Origin: Anaerolineae bacterium
GTDB taxonomy: Bacteria > Chloroflexota > Anaerolineae > JAFGEY01
DNA length: 18,684 nt
NCBI GenBank assembly: GCA_016929775.1
Contig: JAFGIE010000144.1
Coordinates: forward strand, 1 to 18,684
Direction of reading: 5' to 3'
Shown: positions 5,961 to 13,265 of the stretch, piece after piece
How positions within the stretch are numbered: the first letter of the stretch is position 1
Layout of the letters: the number at the start of each line of letters is the position of its first letter
Translations under genes and position numbers: made by a program
Notes under the pieces: model-generated
Seen by the model: the letters and a program-made list of their open reading frames with translations, nothing else
What the model was told of the DNA's origin: nothing
Databases searched by the model: none

Positions 5961-7802
5961 ATGAGAACCGTCTTTCGGATCTGGGGCCTGGTCCGGCCAT
6001 ACTGGAAGCAGCTCACCGTCGCTTACGTCAGCCTCCTGACAGGCATGGCGCTCAACCTGACCATTCCCTGGATCCTGCGCTCGGCGATCGACATCGGCGT
6101 GACAGGCGCGCGCCCCGGCTACATGGCGACTGCCGGCGCGCTGGTCATCGGGATCGGCGTGGTCAATGCTCTCTTTTCCTTCGGTCAGCGCTACTTTAGC
6201 CAGTGGTTGGCGTTCCGGGTGGCGTACGATCTCAAGAACCGCCTCTACGAGCACATCGAGCGTCTCTCGTTCTCGTTTCACGATACGGCGCAGACCGGGC
6301 AGCTCATGACGCGCTGCACTGGGGACGTGAACGCCGTGCTGGGCTTTGCCTCGACCGGACTGCTCGAGGTGGTGAGCATCATCGTCATGTCCATCGCCAC
6401 GGTGACGATCCTGGTCATCCAGAACGCGCGGTTGGCGCTGATCGCGCTCGCGCCGCTGCCGCTGCTCTTTGTGCTCGCGATCCGCTTTGGGAGGTTGGTG
6501 CGCAGCAAGTACCGCGACGTGATGGCTGCGCAGGGCAAGATGAACTCGATCCTGCAGGAGAACCTGCTGGGGGTGCAGGTCGTCAAGGGCTTTGCGCGCG
6601 AACCACACGAGGTGACCAAGTTCCACGCCCAAAGCAAGGACGTCTTTGACCGGCGGGTCAAGATCATGCGCTACTTTTCGATCAACTTTCCCACCATGTC
6701 GGTGATCGTGTTCATCAGCACCGCCCTGATCCTGTGGTTCGGCGGACAGGAGGTCCTTGCCGGGCGCATGACGATCGGAACGCTCGTCGCCTTTAACGGC
6801 TACGTCGGCATGCTGGGCATCCCGGCACGGCGCGTCGGCTTCTTTGTCAACCAGCTCTCAGAAGCGGTCGCCTCTGCGGATCGCATTTTCGAGCTGCTTG
6901 ACGAGCCGGTCCGGATCCGGTCGCCCAAGGACGCCGTCGTCCTCGACCGCCTGGAGGGACGCGTCGTCTTTGAGCATGTGTCGTTCCGCTACCAGAACAG
7001 CGATCGCTATGTGCTGCGTGAGATCGACCTGATCGCGGAACCGGGGCAGGTGATCGCGCTCCTGGGCAAGACGGGGTCGGGCAAGACAACGGTGGTCAAC
7101 CTGATTCCCCGCTTCTACGACGTGCCGCGCGGGCGAGGGCAGGTCCTGGTCGATGGCGTCGACGTCCGAGACGTCGAGCTGAAGAGCCTGCGCGCCCAGA
7201 TCGGCATCGTGCTCCAGGAGAGCCTGCTCTTCTCGGCGACGGTCCGCGAGAATATCGCCTATGGGCGCCAGGATGCGACGGACGAGGAGGTCGAGGCGGT
7301 TGCCCGGGCGGCGCGCGCGCACCGGTTCATCACCGAGTTCGCGGACGGGTATGACACGGTAGTCGGCGAGCGGGGCGTGACGCTCTCGGGCGGGCAGCGC
7401 CAGCGGATCGCCATCGCGCGCGCTCTGCTGATGGACCCACGGATCTTGATCCTCGACGACTCGACCTCGAGCGTGGACACGGAGACCGAGTACCTGATCC
7501 AGCAAGCGCTCAAGACCTTGATGGAAGGACGGACGACGTTCGTGATCGCCCAACGCCTGCAGACGCTGATCGACGCCGACCAGATCCTGGTCCTGGATCA
7601 GGGGCGGATCGTACAGCGCGGGCAGCACGAGGAGCTCCTCCGCGAGGGCGGTCTCTACCGCGAGATCTATGACCTGCAGCTGCGCGACCAGGAGCGCCTG
7701 CGCCGCGAGTTGCTGCAGTTGGGCGGGCTGGTCGAGTGCACGGACCGCCGCCGCAAGGTGGGCGTCAGCGGGGAGGGACTGTTCGGCGGGGTGTCCGCGT
7801 AG
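5961..7802 (+). CDS. ABC half-exporter with degenerate ATPase site (heterodimer subunit A)
   Basis: 613 residues: an N-terminal six-helix exporter membrane domain (about 10-310) fused to an ATP-binding domain (about 345-590). Walker A is GKTGSGKTT (369-377) and the signature is canonical LSGGQ (475-479). The Walker B motif ends LILDD: D500 stands where the catalytic glutamate should be. The H-loop reads VIAQR, with Q531 in place of histidine. These are the changes found in the non-catalytic half of heterodimeric exporters such as Thermotoga TM287/288, BmrCD or LmrCD. The next gene has the complementary change. Start ATG at 5961 with GAAAGGA eight bases upstream. Substrate unknown; lipids or drugs are typical of the family. 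Confidence 0.92.
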   Translation: MRTVFRIWGLVRPYWKQLTVAYVSLLTGMALNLTIPWILRSAIDIGVTGARPGYMATAGALVIGIGVVNALFSFGQRYFSQWLAFRVAYDLKNRLYEHIERLSFSFHDTAQTGQLMTRCTGDVNAVLGFASTGLLEVVSIIVMSIATVTILVIQNARLALIALAPLPLLFVLAIRFGRLVRSKYRDVMAAQGKMNSILQENLLGVQVVKGFAREPHEVTKFHAQSKDVFDRRVKIMRYFSINFPTMSVIVFISTALILWFGGQEVLAGRMTIGTLVAFNGYVGMLGIPARRVGFFVNQLSEAVASADRIFELLDEPVRIRSPKDAVVLDRLEGRVVFEHVSFRYQNSDRYVLREIDLIAEPGQVIALLGKTGSGKTTVVNLIPRFYDVPRGRGQVLVDGVDVRDVELKSLRAQIGIVLQESLLFSATVRENIAYGRQDATDEEVEAVARAARAHRFITEFADGYDTVVGERGVTLSGGQRQRIAIARALLMDPRILILDDSTSSVDTETEYLIQQALKTLMEGRTTFVIAQRLQTLIDADQILVLDQGRIVQRGQHEELLREGGLYREIYDLQLRDQERLRRELLQLGGLVECTDRRRKVGVSGEGLFGGVSA

Positions 7803-7820
7803 CGGGACCCTGTACGGCGC

Positions 7821-7834
7821 CCGGTTCGGACCGG
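7821..7834 (+). other. Small hairpin between the two ABC genes
   Basis: CCGGT-TCGG-ACCGG, a five-base stem with a four-base loop in the 75-base gap between the two exporter genes. It could slow RNA decay or tune subunit ratio; there is no T-run, so it is not a terminator. Confidence 0.3.
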
Positions 7835-7877
7835 TCGCTCCGTCTCACCAGCAGGGCCCTGCCCGGGAGGAGAGAGC

Positions 7878-9764
7878 GTGGCAAAGCAAGCGGAACAGAA
7901 GCAGCAGGCGGACGAGACCAAGCGCGCGGCAGAAAAGCAACAGACGGAAGTCCTGGAAGAGGAATTCAGGTACAAGGAATACGACGCCGAGATCGCAGGA
8001 CGGCTGTTCTCTTATCTGCGCCCGTACGCGTGGTGGGTCGCAGCTGCCGCGGTCGTGATGGCGATCACGGCGCTGGTCAACCTCTCGCGTCCCTGGATCG
8101 TGTCACAGATCATCGACGTCGGCATCGCCGAGAGGAATCCTGGCTACCTGCTGCGCATGGTCGTGGTCTTTGCCGGGCTCAACGCCTTCAACGCGCTCGC
8201 CGTGATCGGGCGGATCAACCTGATGACCTGGGTGGGCAACACCGTGATCCGCACGATGCGCAACCAGATCTTTGAAAAGTTCCAGGTCCTGTCGATGGAC
8301 TTTTTCAGCGAGCACGAGGTGGGCAGGCTGATGTCGCGCATGACGACCGACGTCAACCGCGTCCAGGAGATGGTCACCTGGTCGGTCATTTTCCTGATCA
8401 ACGACGCGATCAACCTCGTGGGCACGATCGCGATCATGTTTTCGATGAACGCCCGGCTTTCGCTGGTCTCCTTTGCCGTGCTGCCGGTGATGATCGTCGC
8501 GACCGAGATCTGGCGCCGCAAGGCGCGCGAGATCTACCGCTGGGCGCGGCGCGCCAACGCCAAGGTGAACGCCGACCTGCAGGAGAACATCAATGGCGTG
8601 CGCGTGGTGCAGTCCTTCTCGCGCGAGGCGTTCAACTATCGTCGTTTCGCCGACGTGCTGAACCGGGATCACCTGGACGCGAACCTCACGTCGGCGCGCC
8701 TGTCCGCGATCTTTTTCCCCGCCGTCGACCTGCTCGGTACCGTCGCCATCGGCCTGGTGATCTGGTATGGGGGCACGCAGGTGCTCAAGGCCGAACTGAG
8801 CGCCGGCACGCTGATCGCCTTTACCATGTACATCGAGAACTTTTTCGGGCCGATCCGCGACCTTGCCAGCCGCTACAACCAGCTCCAATCGGCCATGGCT
8901 TCCGGCGAGCGCATCTTTGACCTGCTGGACACCGAGCCCTCGCTCGTGGATGGCCCCGATGCGGTCGAGCTGCCCTCGGTCGTGGGGCACGTCGCGTTCG
9001 AGGACGTCAGCTTTGGCTATGAGCCCCAGACGATGGTCCTCCACCACATCGACCTCGAGGTCCAGCCTGGGCAGATGGTGGCGTTTGTGGGTGAGACCGG
9101 GGCGGGCAAGAGCTCGATGATCAAGATCCTCAGCCGGTTCTACGACGTCGACCACGGCACGATCCGGATCGACGGGCACGACGTGCGCCGCGTGACCCAA
9201 GCCAGCATGCATCGCCAAATCGGCACGGTGTTCCAGGAGCCGTTCCTGTTCAGCGGCACGATCAAGGACAACATCCGCTACGGGCGGTTGGATGCCTCGG
9301 ACGACGAGATCGTCGCGTCGGCGCGTGCGGTTGGCGCGCACGACTTTATCGAGCAGCTGAGCGACGGCTATGACACCGAGGTGCAAGAGGGCGGCACCTT
9401 GCTCTCGACCGGGCAGCGGCAGCTGATCTCGTTCGCGCGCGCGCTGCTTGCCGACCCGCGGATCCTGATCCTCGATGAGGCGACGTCCAGCGTCGATACC
9501 CAGACCGAGCGCCTGATCCAGGAGGCGATGGAGCGCATGCTCGAGGGACGTACGTCCTTTGTGATCGCCCACCGCCTGTCGACCATCACGCGCGCGGACC
9601 AGATCCTGGTCATGGACCATGGCGAGGTGATCGAGCGCGGCACGCACGAGGAGCTGCTGGCGCGGCAGGGCGCGTACTATCGGCTTTACTCCCTTTCCTA
9701 CCAGGCGATCGAAGAGCCGGAGTGCGAGGAAACGCCGGCAACCGACCCTCAGGTTGGGGCCTAG
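7878..9764 (+). CDS. ABC half-exporter with catalytic ATPase site (heterodimer subunit B)
   Basis: 628 residues. A charged Lys/Glu/Gln-rich N-terminal extension of about 40 residues, likely cytosolic, precedes a six-helix membrane domain (about 45-340) and an ATP-binding domain (about 375-610). Walker A is GETGAGKSS (405-413), Walker B LILDE with catalytic E534, and H565 is present in VIAHRLSTI. The signature is altered to LSTGQ (509-513). In a heterodimer this altered signature would face the degenerate Walker site of the preceding gene, giving one dead and one active ATP site. GTG start at 7878 with GGGAGGAGAG upstream. Cotranscribed with subunit A (75-base gap) and the MFS gene (27-base gap). 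Confidence 0.92.
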   Translation: MAKQAEQKQQADETKRAAEKQQTEVLEEEFRYKEYDAEIAGRLFSYLRPYAWWVAAAAVVMAITALVNLSRPWIVSQIIDVGIAERNPGYLLRMVVVFAGLNAFNALAVIGRINLMTWVGNTVIRTMRNQIFEKFQVLSMDFFSEHEVGRLMSRMTTDVNRVQEMVTWSVIFLINDAINLVGTIAIMFSMNARLSLVSFAVLPVMIVATEIWRRKAREIYRWARRANAKVNADLQENINGVRVVQSFSREAFNYRRFADVLNRDHLDANLTSARLSAIFFPAVDLLGTVAIGLVIWYGGTQVLKAELSAGTLIAFTMYIENFFGPIRDLASRYNQLQSAMASGERIFDLLDTEPSLVDGPDAVELPSVVGHVAFEDVSFGYEPQTMVLHHIDLEVQPGQMVAFVGETGAGKSSMIKILSRFYDVDHGTIRIDGHDVRRVTQASMHRQIGTVFQEPFLFSGTIKDNIRYGRLDASDDEIVASARAVGAHDFIEQLSDGYDTEVQEGGTLLSTGQRQLISFARALLADPRILILDEATSSVDTQTERLIQEAMERMLEGRTSFVIAHRLSTITRADQILVMDHGEVIERGTHEELLARQGAYYRLYSLSYQAIEEPECEETPATDPQVGA

Positions 9765-9791
9765 GCCGCACGGGCGGGGTCGGTTCCACAC

Positions 9792-11051
9792 GTGGTCGCG
9801 CACGGGGCCTCTGACCGGCACTTCACGCGCTGGCAGCGGCGCATCTTTGCCATCGCCTGGCTGAGTTATGCCAGCTTTTACCTGTGCCGGGTCAACCTCG
9901 CCGTAGCGCTTCCGGCGATCGAGGGCGACCTGGGCTGGGACGCGCGCGCGGCGGGACTGGTGGGCGGCGCGTTCCTGTGGGTGTATGCCGTGGGCCAGCT
10001 GGTGAACGGCGCGCTGGGGCAGCGAGCCAATGCGCGCTGGTTCGTCGGCGCAGGGATGCTCGCGTCAGCGTTGTGCAACGCCGCATTTGGCGCGGCGAGC
10101 AGCCTGTGGCTGATGGCGCTCCTGTGGGGCCTGAACGGCTGGGCCCAGTCCATGGGCTGGGGCCCGATCATCAAGACGATCCGCGCCTGGTTCGGGCCCA
10201 ACCGCCGGGGGCGGATCTCGGCGCTCTTTAGCCCGTGCTTTGTGCTCGGCCATTTCACTGCCTGGGCAGCCGGTGGTTGGCTGGTCGGCGCGCGCGGTTG
10301 GCGCTCTGCGTTCTGGGTCCCCGCCCTGGTCTTTGGCGCCATGGGCGTCGCCTGGTTCGCCGCGATCCGCGAGGCGCCGCACGCTGCCGGGTTCGCCGCT
10401 CCGGCGCACGCCTCCGCACGGAAGACGGCAGGCGTGCGCGCGACCGTGCGCGCCCTGCTGGCGGAGCCGCAGCTGCGCTGGGCGGCGTCGATCTGTGTCT
10501 TTGCCAGCATGATCAAGGATGGGCTGACCCTCTGGGCGCCCACTTTCCTGGTTGATGCCTGGCACATGTCGCTGGAAGGAGCTGCACTGGCGGCGAGCGT
10601 GATCCCGCTGGTCGGCTTGGGCGGGTCGGCCCTTGCCGGTTGGGCCAGCGACCGGCTCTTCCACTCGCGCGAGATGCCAGGCGTCGCCCTCCTCTCCCTG
10701 GTCGTCGGGGCGGCGATGGTCGCTTTCTTGGTGCTGCTCGGGGGCGGGCGGACGGTATGGCCCGTGGTGGTCGTGCTCGGCGTGTGCGGCGCGGCAGCCT
10801 ATGGCCTCAACTCGCTTATGCTCACCTCGCTGCCCCTCAGTTTCGAGGACGCGGGCGCCGCAGCGGGATTCCTCGACTTTAGCTCCTATGTCGGGGGCGG
10901 GATCAGCGCCCTTGCCGTCGGTCAGATCCTGGCGCGGGGCAGCTGGCGCACGGTCTTCGCCTACTGGATGGCGGCGACGCTGCTCGCCCTGCTCGCCGCC
11001 GCTCTCGCCTCGCACCGCACGCGTGAGACGCGACAGGCGCGGGCGGTCTGA
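9792..11051 (+). CDS. MFS transporter, organophosphate:phosphate antiporter (OPA)-like
   Basis: 419 residues with about 12 hydrophobic segments. The first helix carries SYASFYLCRVNLAVALPAIE and residues 115-134 read NGWAQSMGWGPIIKTIRAWF, the conserved loop seen in the GlpT/UhpT-type OPA group. Members exchange sugar phosphates, glycerol-3-phosphate or related anions, but many bacterial homologues are uncharacterised, so the substrate is open. GTG start at 9792 has only a weak G-rich ribosome-binding region, and no better in-frame start was seen. The gene follows the second ABC exporter by 27 bases and is likely the last gene of that operon. Confidence 0.82.
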   Translation: MVAHGASDRHFTRWQRRIFAIAWLSYASFYLCRVNLAVALPAIEGDLGWDARAAGLVGGAFLWVYAVGQLVNGALGQRANARWFVGAGMLASALCNAAFGAASSLWLMALLWGLNGWAQSMGWGPIIKTIRAWFGPNRRGRISALFSPCFVLGHFTAWAAGGWLVGARGWRSAFWVPALVFGAMGVAWFAAIREAPHAAGFAAPAHASARKTAGVRATVRALLAEPQLRWAASICVFASMIKDGLTLWAPTFLVDAWHMSLEGAALAASVIPLVGLGGSALAGWASDRLFHSREMPGVALLSLVVGAAMVAFLVLLGGGRTVWPVVVVLGVCGAAAYGLNSLMLTSLPLSFEDAGAAAGFLDFSSYVGGGISALAVGQILARGSWRTVFAYWMAATLLALLAAALASHRTRETRQARAV

Positions 11052-11157
11052 CGGTCGCGCGCCCACCTAGCAAACGACCTCCGGGCATCTTTCTCCTTGA
11101 GGGTTTTCGGTAGACATGGTATCCGCTAGGGACAGAGGCGGTTCCCCGGTCATAGGT

Positions 11158-11200
11158 GGAGACTGCTTCAGGCGCAAGAACGGCGCCTTCGCAATGACAG
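11158..11200. repeat. REP-like palindromic intergenic element
   Basis: The segment has the form GGAGACTGCTTC, then a stem AGGCGC (11170-11175) / GCGCCT (11183-11188) with a seven-base loop, then TCGCAATGACAG. This outline, with GAGA-TTGCTTC at one end and CGCAATGACA at the other, is shared by widespread palindromic intergenic repeats in many bacterial genomes. It occurs once here, in the 256-base gap between the MFS and phosphotransferase genes. Confidence 0.45.
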
Positions 11201-11267
11201 GTGCGGGAGGTGTCCTTGCAGACAGCGTCTTGGGGCCCGCGCGGGGATGGGCTACTCACGATGACAC

Positions 11268-11289
11268 AGCTGGGCAGGCGCTGCCAGCT
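11268..11289 (-). terminator. Stem-loop after the phosphotransferase gene
   Basis: On the minus strand AGCTGGCAG, a three-base loop (CGC) and CTGCCCAGCT form a stem with a one-base bulge, about 19 bases after the phosphotransferase stop codon. No T-run follows, so it may be a transcript-end stabilising hairpin rather than a rho-independent terminator. Confidence 0.3.
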
Positions 11290-11307
11290 ACAGTAGGAGA
11301 GCCATGA

Positions 11308-12204
11308 TCAGCCGGCGTGCACGTGATCGGCAAGCACGTGTTCGATCACGCGCCGGGCTTCCCGTGCTCTTGCGGGGGCAGTGCGAAAGCTCTCGGCAAC
11401 CGTGATCAGCGCCTTCCACAGCGCCCAGCCGCGACCGCGCGCCCACGTCGCGTCGTCCAGCGGGAGCGCCGCTCGGAACGCCTCCCGGCTCGCTCCTGAA
11501 AAGAGCGTCCACGCGATCACGGTGTCACACGCAGGGTCACCGACGCCCGAGGACCCAAAGTCGACGACCGCGCTGAGCCTGCCTTCGCGGACCAACAAGT
11601 TGCCCGTGCTGACGTCGCCGTGGACCCAGACGCTGGGTCCGTGCCACGTTGCGCGGAGCGCTGCCTCCCACACCGCGGTCGCCGCGGTCGCATCGATTTC
11701 GCCGCCCAGCGCGCTGAGGGCGTCCCGCGTCTCTCCGTCATAGACGGCCAGGGGCCCACCCCGGTGAAAGTTGTGCGCTCCCGCAGGTGGCCCGCCGTCC
11801 GGATCGATGCGCTGCAGGGCGTTCAGAAACTGCGCCAGGTCGACGGCAAAGCGGCACAGATCCGCGATGCGCTCGATGGCGGCGGGCTCGCCCTCGATCC
11901 AGCGGTAGACGGACCAGTGCCACGGATAATCGCTGCTCGGGTCGCCCATCGCCAGTGGAGTGGGAATGGGAAGGGGGAGGTGGGACGCCAGTCTCGGCAG
12001 CCACGCCTGTTCCTTTGCCACCTGGGCGGCGTACCGCTCGGCACTGGGCAGGCGCACCGACATGTCCTCGCCGAGGCGAAACGTCCTGTTGTCCCAGCCG
12101 CCGGGGTCGACGGCGCGGACCGCCAGGTCCGCCCACTGCGGGAACTGTGCGGCGACGAGGTGGCGTGCAAGAGATGCGTCAATGTCGCAGCGCGATCGGT
12201 TCAT
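11308..12204 (-). CDS. Aminoglycoside phosphotransferase (APH)-fold kinase
   Basis: 298-residue small-molecule kinase of the APH/choline kinase fold. Seen: the N-lobe with GWDNRTFRLGEDMSVRLPS, the YRWIEGEPA hinge region, catalytic loop HGDVSTGNLLV (H195, catalytic D197, N202) and metal-binding VVDFGSSGVGDPACD (D215). All catalytic residues are present. This family includes aminoglycoside and macrolide phosphotransferases and many kinases of unknown substrate; resistance cannot be claimed from sequence alone. It is a single-gene unit on the minus strand. There is no ribosome-binding site before the ATG, and a good promoter ends eight bases upstream, which points to leaderless translation. Confidence 0.85.
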   Translation of the reverse strand: MNRSRCDIDASLARHLVAAQFPQWADLAVRAVDPGGWDNRTFRLGEDMSVRLPSAERYAAQVAKEQAWLPRLASHLPLPIPTPLAMGDPSSDYPWHWSVYRWIEGEPAAIERIADLCRFAVDLAQFLNALQRIDPDGGPPAGAHNFHRGGPLAVYDGETRDALSALGGEIDATAATAVWEAALRATWHGPSVWVHGDVSTGNLLVREGRLSAVVDFGSSGVGDPACDTVIAWTLFSGASREAFRAALPLDDATWARGRGWALWKALITVAESFRTAPARAREARRVIEHVLADHVHAG

Positions 12205-12212
12205 AGGCCGAT

Positions 12213-12241
12213 AGTATACACCGTCTCGAGGGAGCGCTCAA
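12213..12241 (-). promoter_or_regulatory. Promoter of the phosphotransferase gene, giving a leaderless mRNA
   Basis: On the minus strand TTGAGC (12236-12241), a 17-base spacer, and TATACT (12213-12218, 5/6 match). Only eight bases separate the -10 hexamer from the ATG at 12204, so transcription should start at or within a base or two of the initiation codon. Confidence 0.6.
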
Positions 12242-12398
12242 CTTGCGACTCGCGGCTCCGTTCCCGCTCCCCTCTCCCCGAACACGTCTCACGGCGCGAG
12301 CGGGTGCCTTTGCGGTTGGGGGTGCTGCTCGGACGTGGCCTTCCGCGGCGAGCCAATGGGTTGCCCGAATGCACGCTGCACTGCGCAAAGGCACCTCG

Positions 12399-12437
12399 GC
12401 AGTTCCGGCCTGGCAGAACCGGCTGCGCCAGAACTGC
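12399..12437. other. Nested inverted repeat in the 395-base intergenic region
   Basis: The gap 12205-12599 holds two divergent promoters and this element. GCAGTTC (12399-12405) and GAACTGC (12431-12437) are perfect reverse complements. Between them TGGCAG and CTGCGCCA can pair with a bulge. No gene or known RNA family was recognised; the remaining part of the gap (about 12242-12398 and 12438-12528) shows nothing clear. Confidence 0.35.
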
Positions 12438-12528
12438 ACCTTCCCGGCGGACTGGGTCGCTGGTCCGGCTACCCGGCGCCCCCAACGACAGGTACACCCG
12501 GCGCGAGCCGATCGTGGTCGTCTAGCTT

Positions 12529-12549
12529 GACCAATGTGGTATAATGGTC
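12529..12549 (+). promoter_or_regulatory. Promoter of the sigma factor operon with overlapping inverted repeat
   Basis: TGGTATAAT (12537-12545) is an extended -10 element with a perfect TATAAT; no good -35 lies 16-18 bases upstream. GACCA (12529-12533) and TGGTC (12545-12549) are inverted repeats on either side of the -10, a position suited to a repressor site. Transcription should start near 12552, about 48 bases before the sigma factor ATG. Confidence 0.5.
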
Positions 12550-12599
12550 GTGAATGAACATCGTGCTGCGCTCCTGCATGTAACGGTTACGAGGGTCGG

Positions 12600-13265
12600 A
12601 TGAGCGTGCCCACCGACGAACTGATCCGCCGCTACCAAGCCGGTCAGCGCGATCTCTTTGATGCGCTCTTTGACCGGTACAAGGACTATGTCTACCGGGT
12701 GGCGTTCAGCATGACGCGGCACGTCCAAGAGTCCGAGGAGGTCGTGCAGGAGACCTTCCTGGATGTGCTCCGGGCGCTGCCGCGCTACGAGGTGGGCGGA
12801 GCGGCGCGTTTCGAGACCTGGCTCTACCGGGTCACCGTGAACCGCTGCAAGATGCGCTGGCGCCGCAAGCAGCTTCCGACCGTCGATTGGGATGAGGTCG
12901 GGGAGCAGCTTGCCGAGATCCCGGAGCATCGGCCCGACGGCAATCCCGAGGCGGTCGTCCGGCAGGGCGAGGAGCGGCGCGCGATGTGGGAGGCGGTCGG
13001 GCGCCTGCAAGCGTTGTACCGCGAGGTGATCGTGTTGCGCTATGGCGAGGATCTGTCGTACGCCGAGATCGCCGCGCGCCTCGAGATCAGCATCGGGACG
13101 GTCAAGTCGCGCCTCAACACCGCGCATCGCAGGCTGCAGGAGGCGCTGGGCGGCGAGAATGGGCAGCGCGGCAAGCGGCGCGGGCGAGGGAGGACGCTGA
13201 CCTCGCTCTTGTGGACGTGGGTGACGGTGGTGAGCAATCGATGGACTGTCGTGAGATCCGGCTGA
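12600..13265 (+). CDS. ECF-type RNA polymerase sigma factor with unusual C-terminal tail
   Basis: 221 residues. Region 2 spans about 12-90: LFDRYKDYVYRVAFSMTR, the EEVVQETFLDVLRALPRYE core-binding/-10 segment, and FETWLYRVTVNRCKMRWRR. Region 4 spans about 128-182: LPALYREVIVLRYG-like (LQALYREVIVLRYGEDLSY) and the helix-turn-helix AEIAARLEISIGTVKSRLNTAHRRLQEAL. A tail of about 37 residues follows: a basic part (GQRGKRRGRGR) and a hydrophobic part (TSLLWTWVTVVSNRWTVV). ATG at 12600 with GAGGG at 12591. Its last 25 bases overlap the next gene, which starts with an anti-sigma zinc finger, so that protein should be its antagonist. Confidence 0.9.
   Translation: MSVPTDELIRRYQAGQRDLFDALFDRYKDYVYRVAFSMTRHVQESEEVVQETFLDVLRALPRYEVGGAARFETWLYRVTVNRCKMRWRRKQLPTVDWDEVGEQLAEIPEHRPDGNPEAVVRQGEERRAMWEAVGRLQALYREVIVLRYGEDLSYAEIAARLEISIGTVKSRLNTAHRRLQEALGGENGQRGKRRGRGRTLTSLLWTWVTVVSNRWTVVRSG

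Noticed and set aside
8103..9821. Long minus-strand open frame (572 codons) opposite the second ABC exporter
   Set aside because: Shadow of a high-GC coding gene; its translation is Arg/Asp/His-rich with no domain motif, while the plus strand has complete ABC motifs.
11308..12204. Calling the phosphotransferase an antibiotic resistance gene
   Set aside because: The APH fold covers many kinases with other substrates and no residue pattern here identifies an antibiotic.
12201..12530. Open frames on both strands in the 395-base intergenic region
   Set aside because: They overlap the promoters and the inverted repeats, have no ribosome-binding site or recognisable domain, and look like chance frames in GC-rich DNA.
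12527..12532. TTGACC as a -35 element for the sigma operon promoter
   Set aside because: It lies only seven bases before TATAAT, far short of the 16-18 needed; the extended -10 explains the promoter better.
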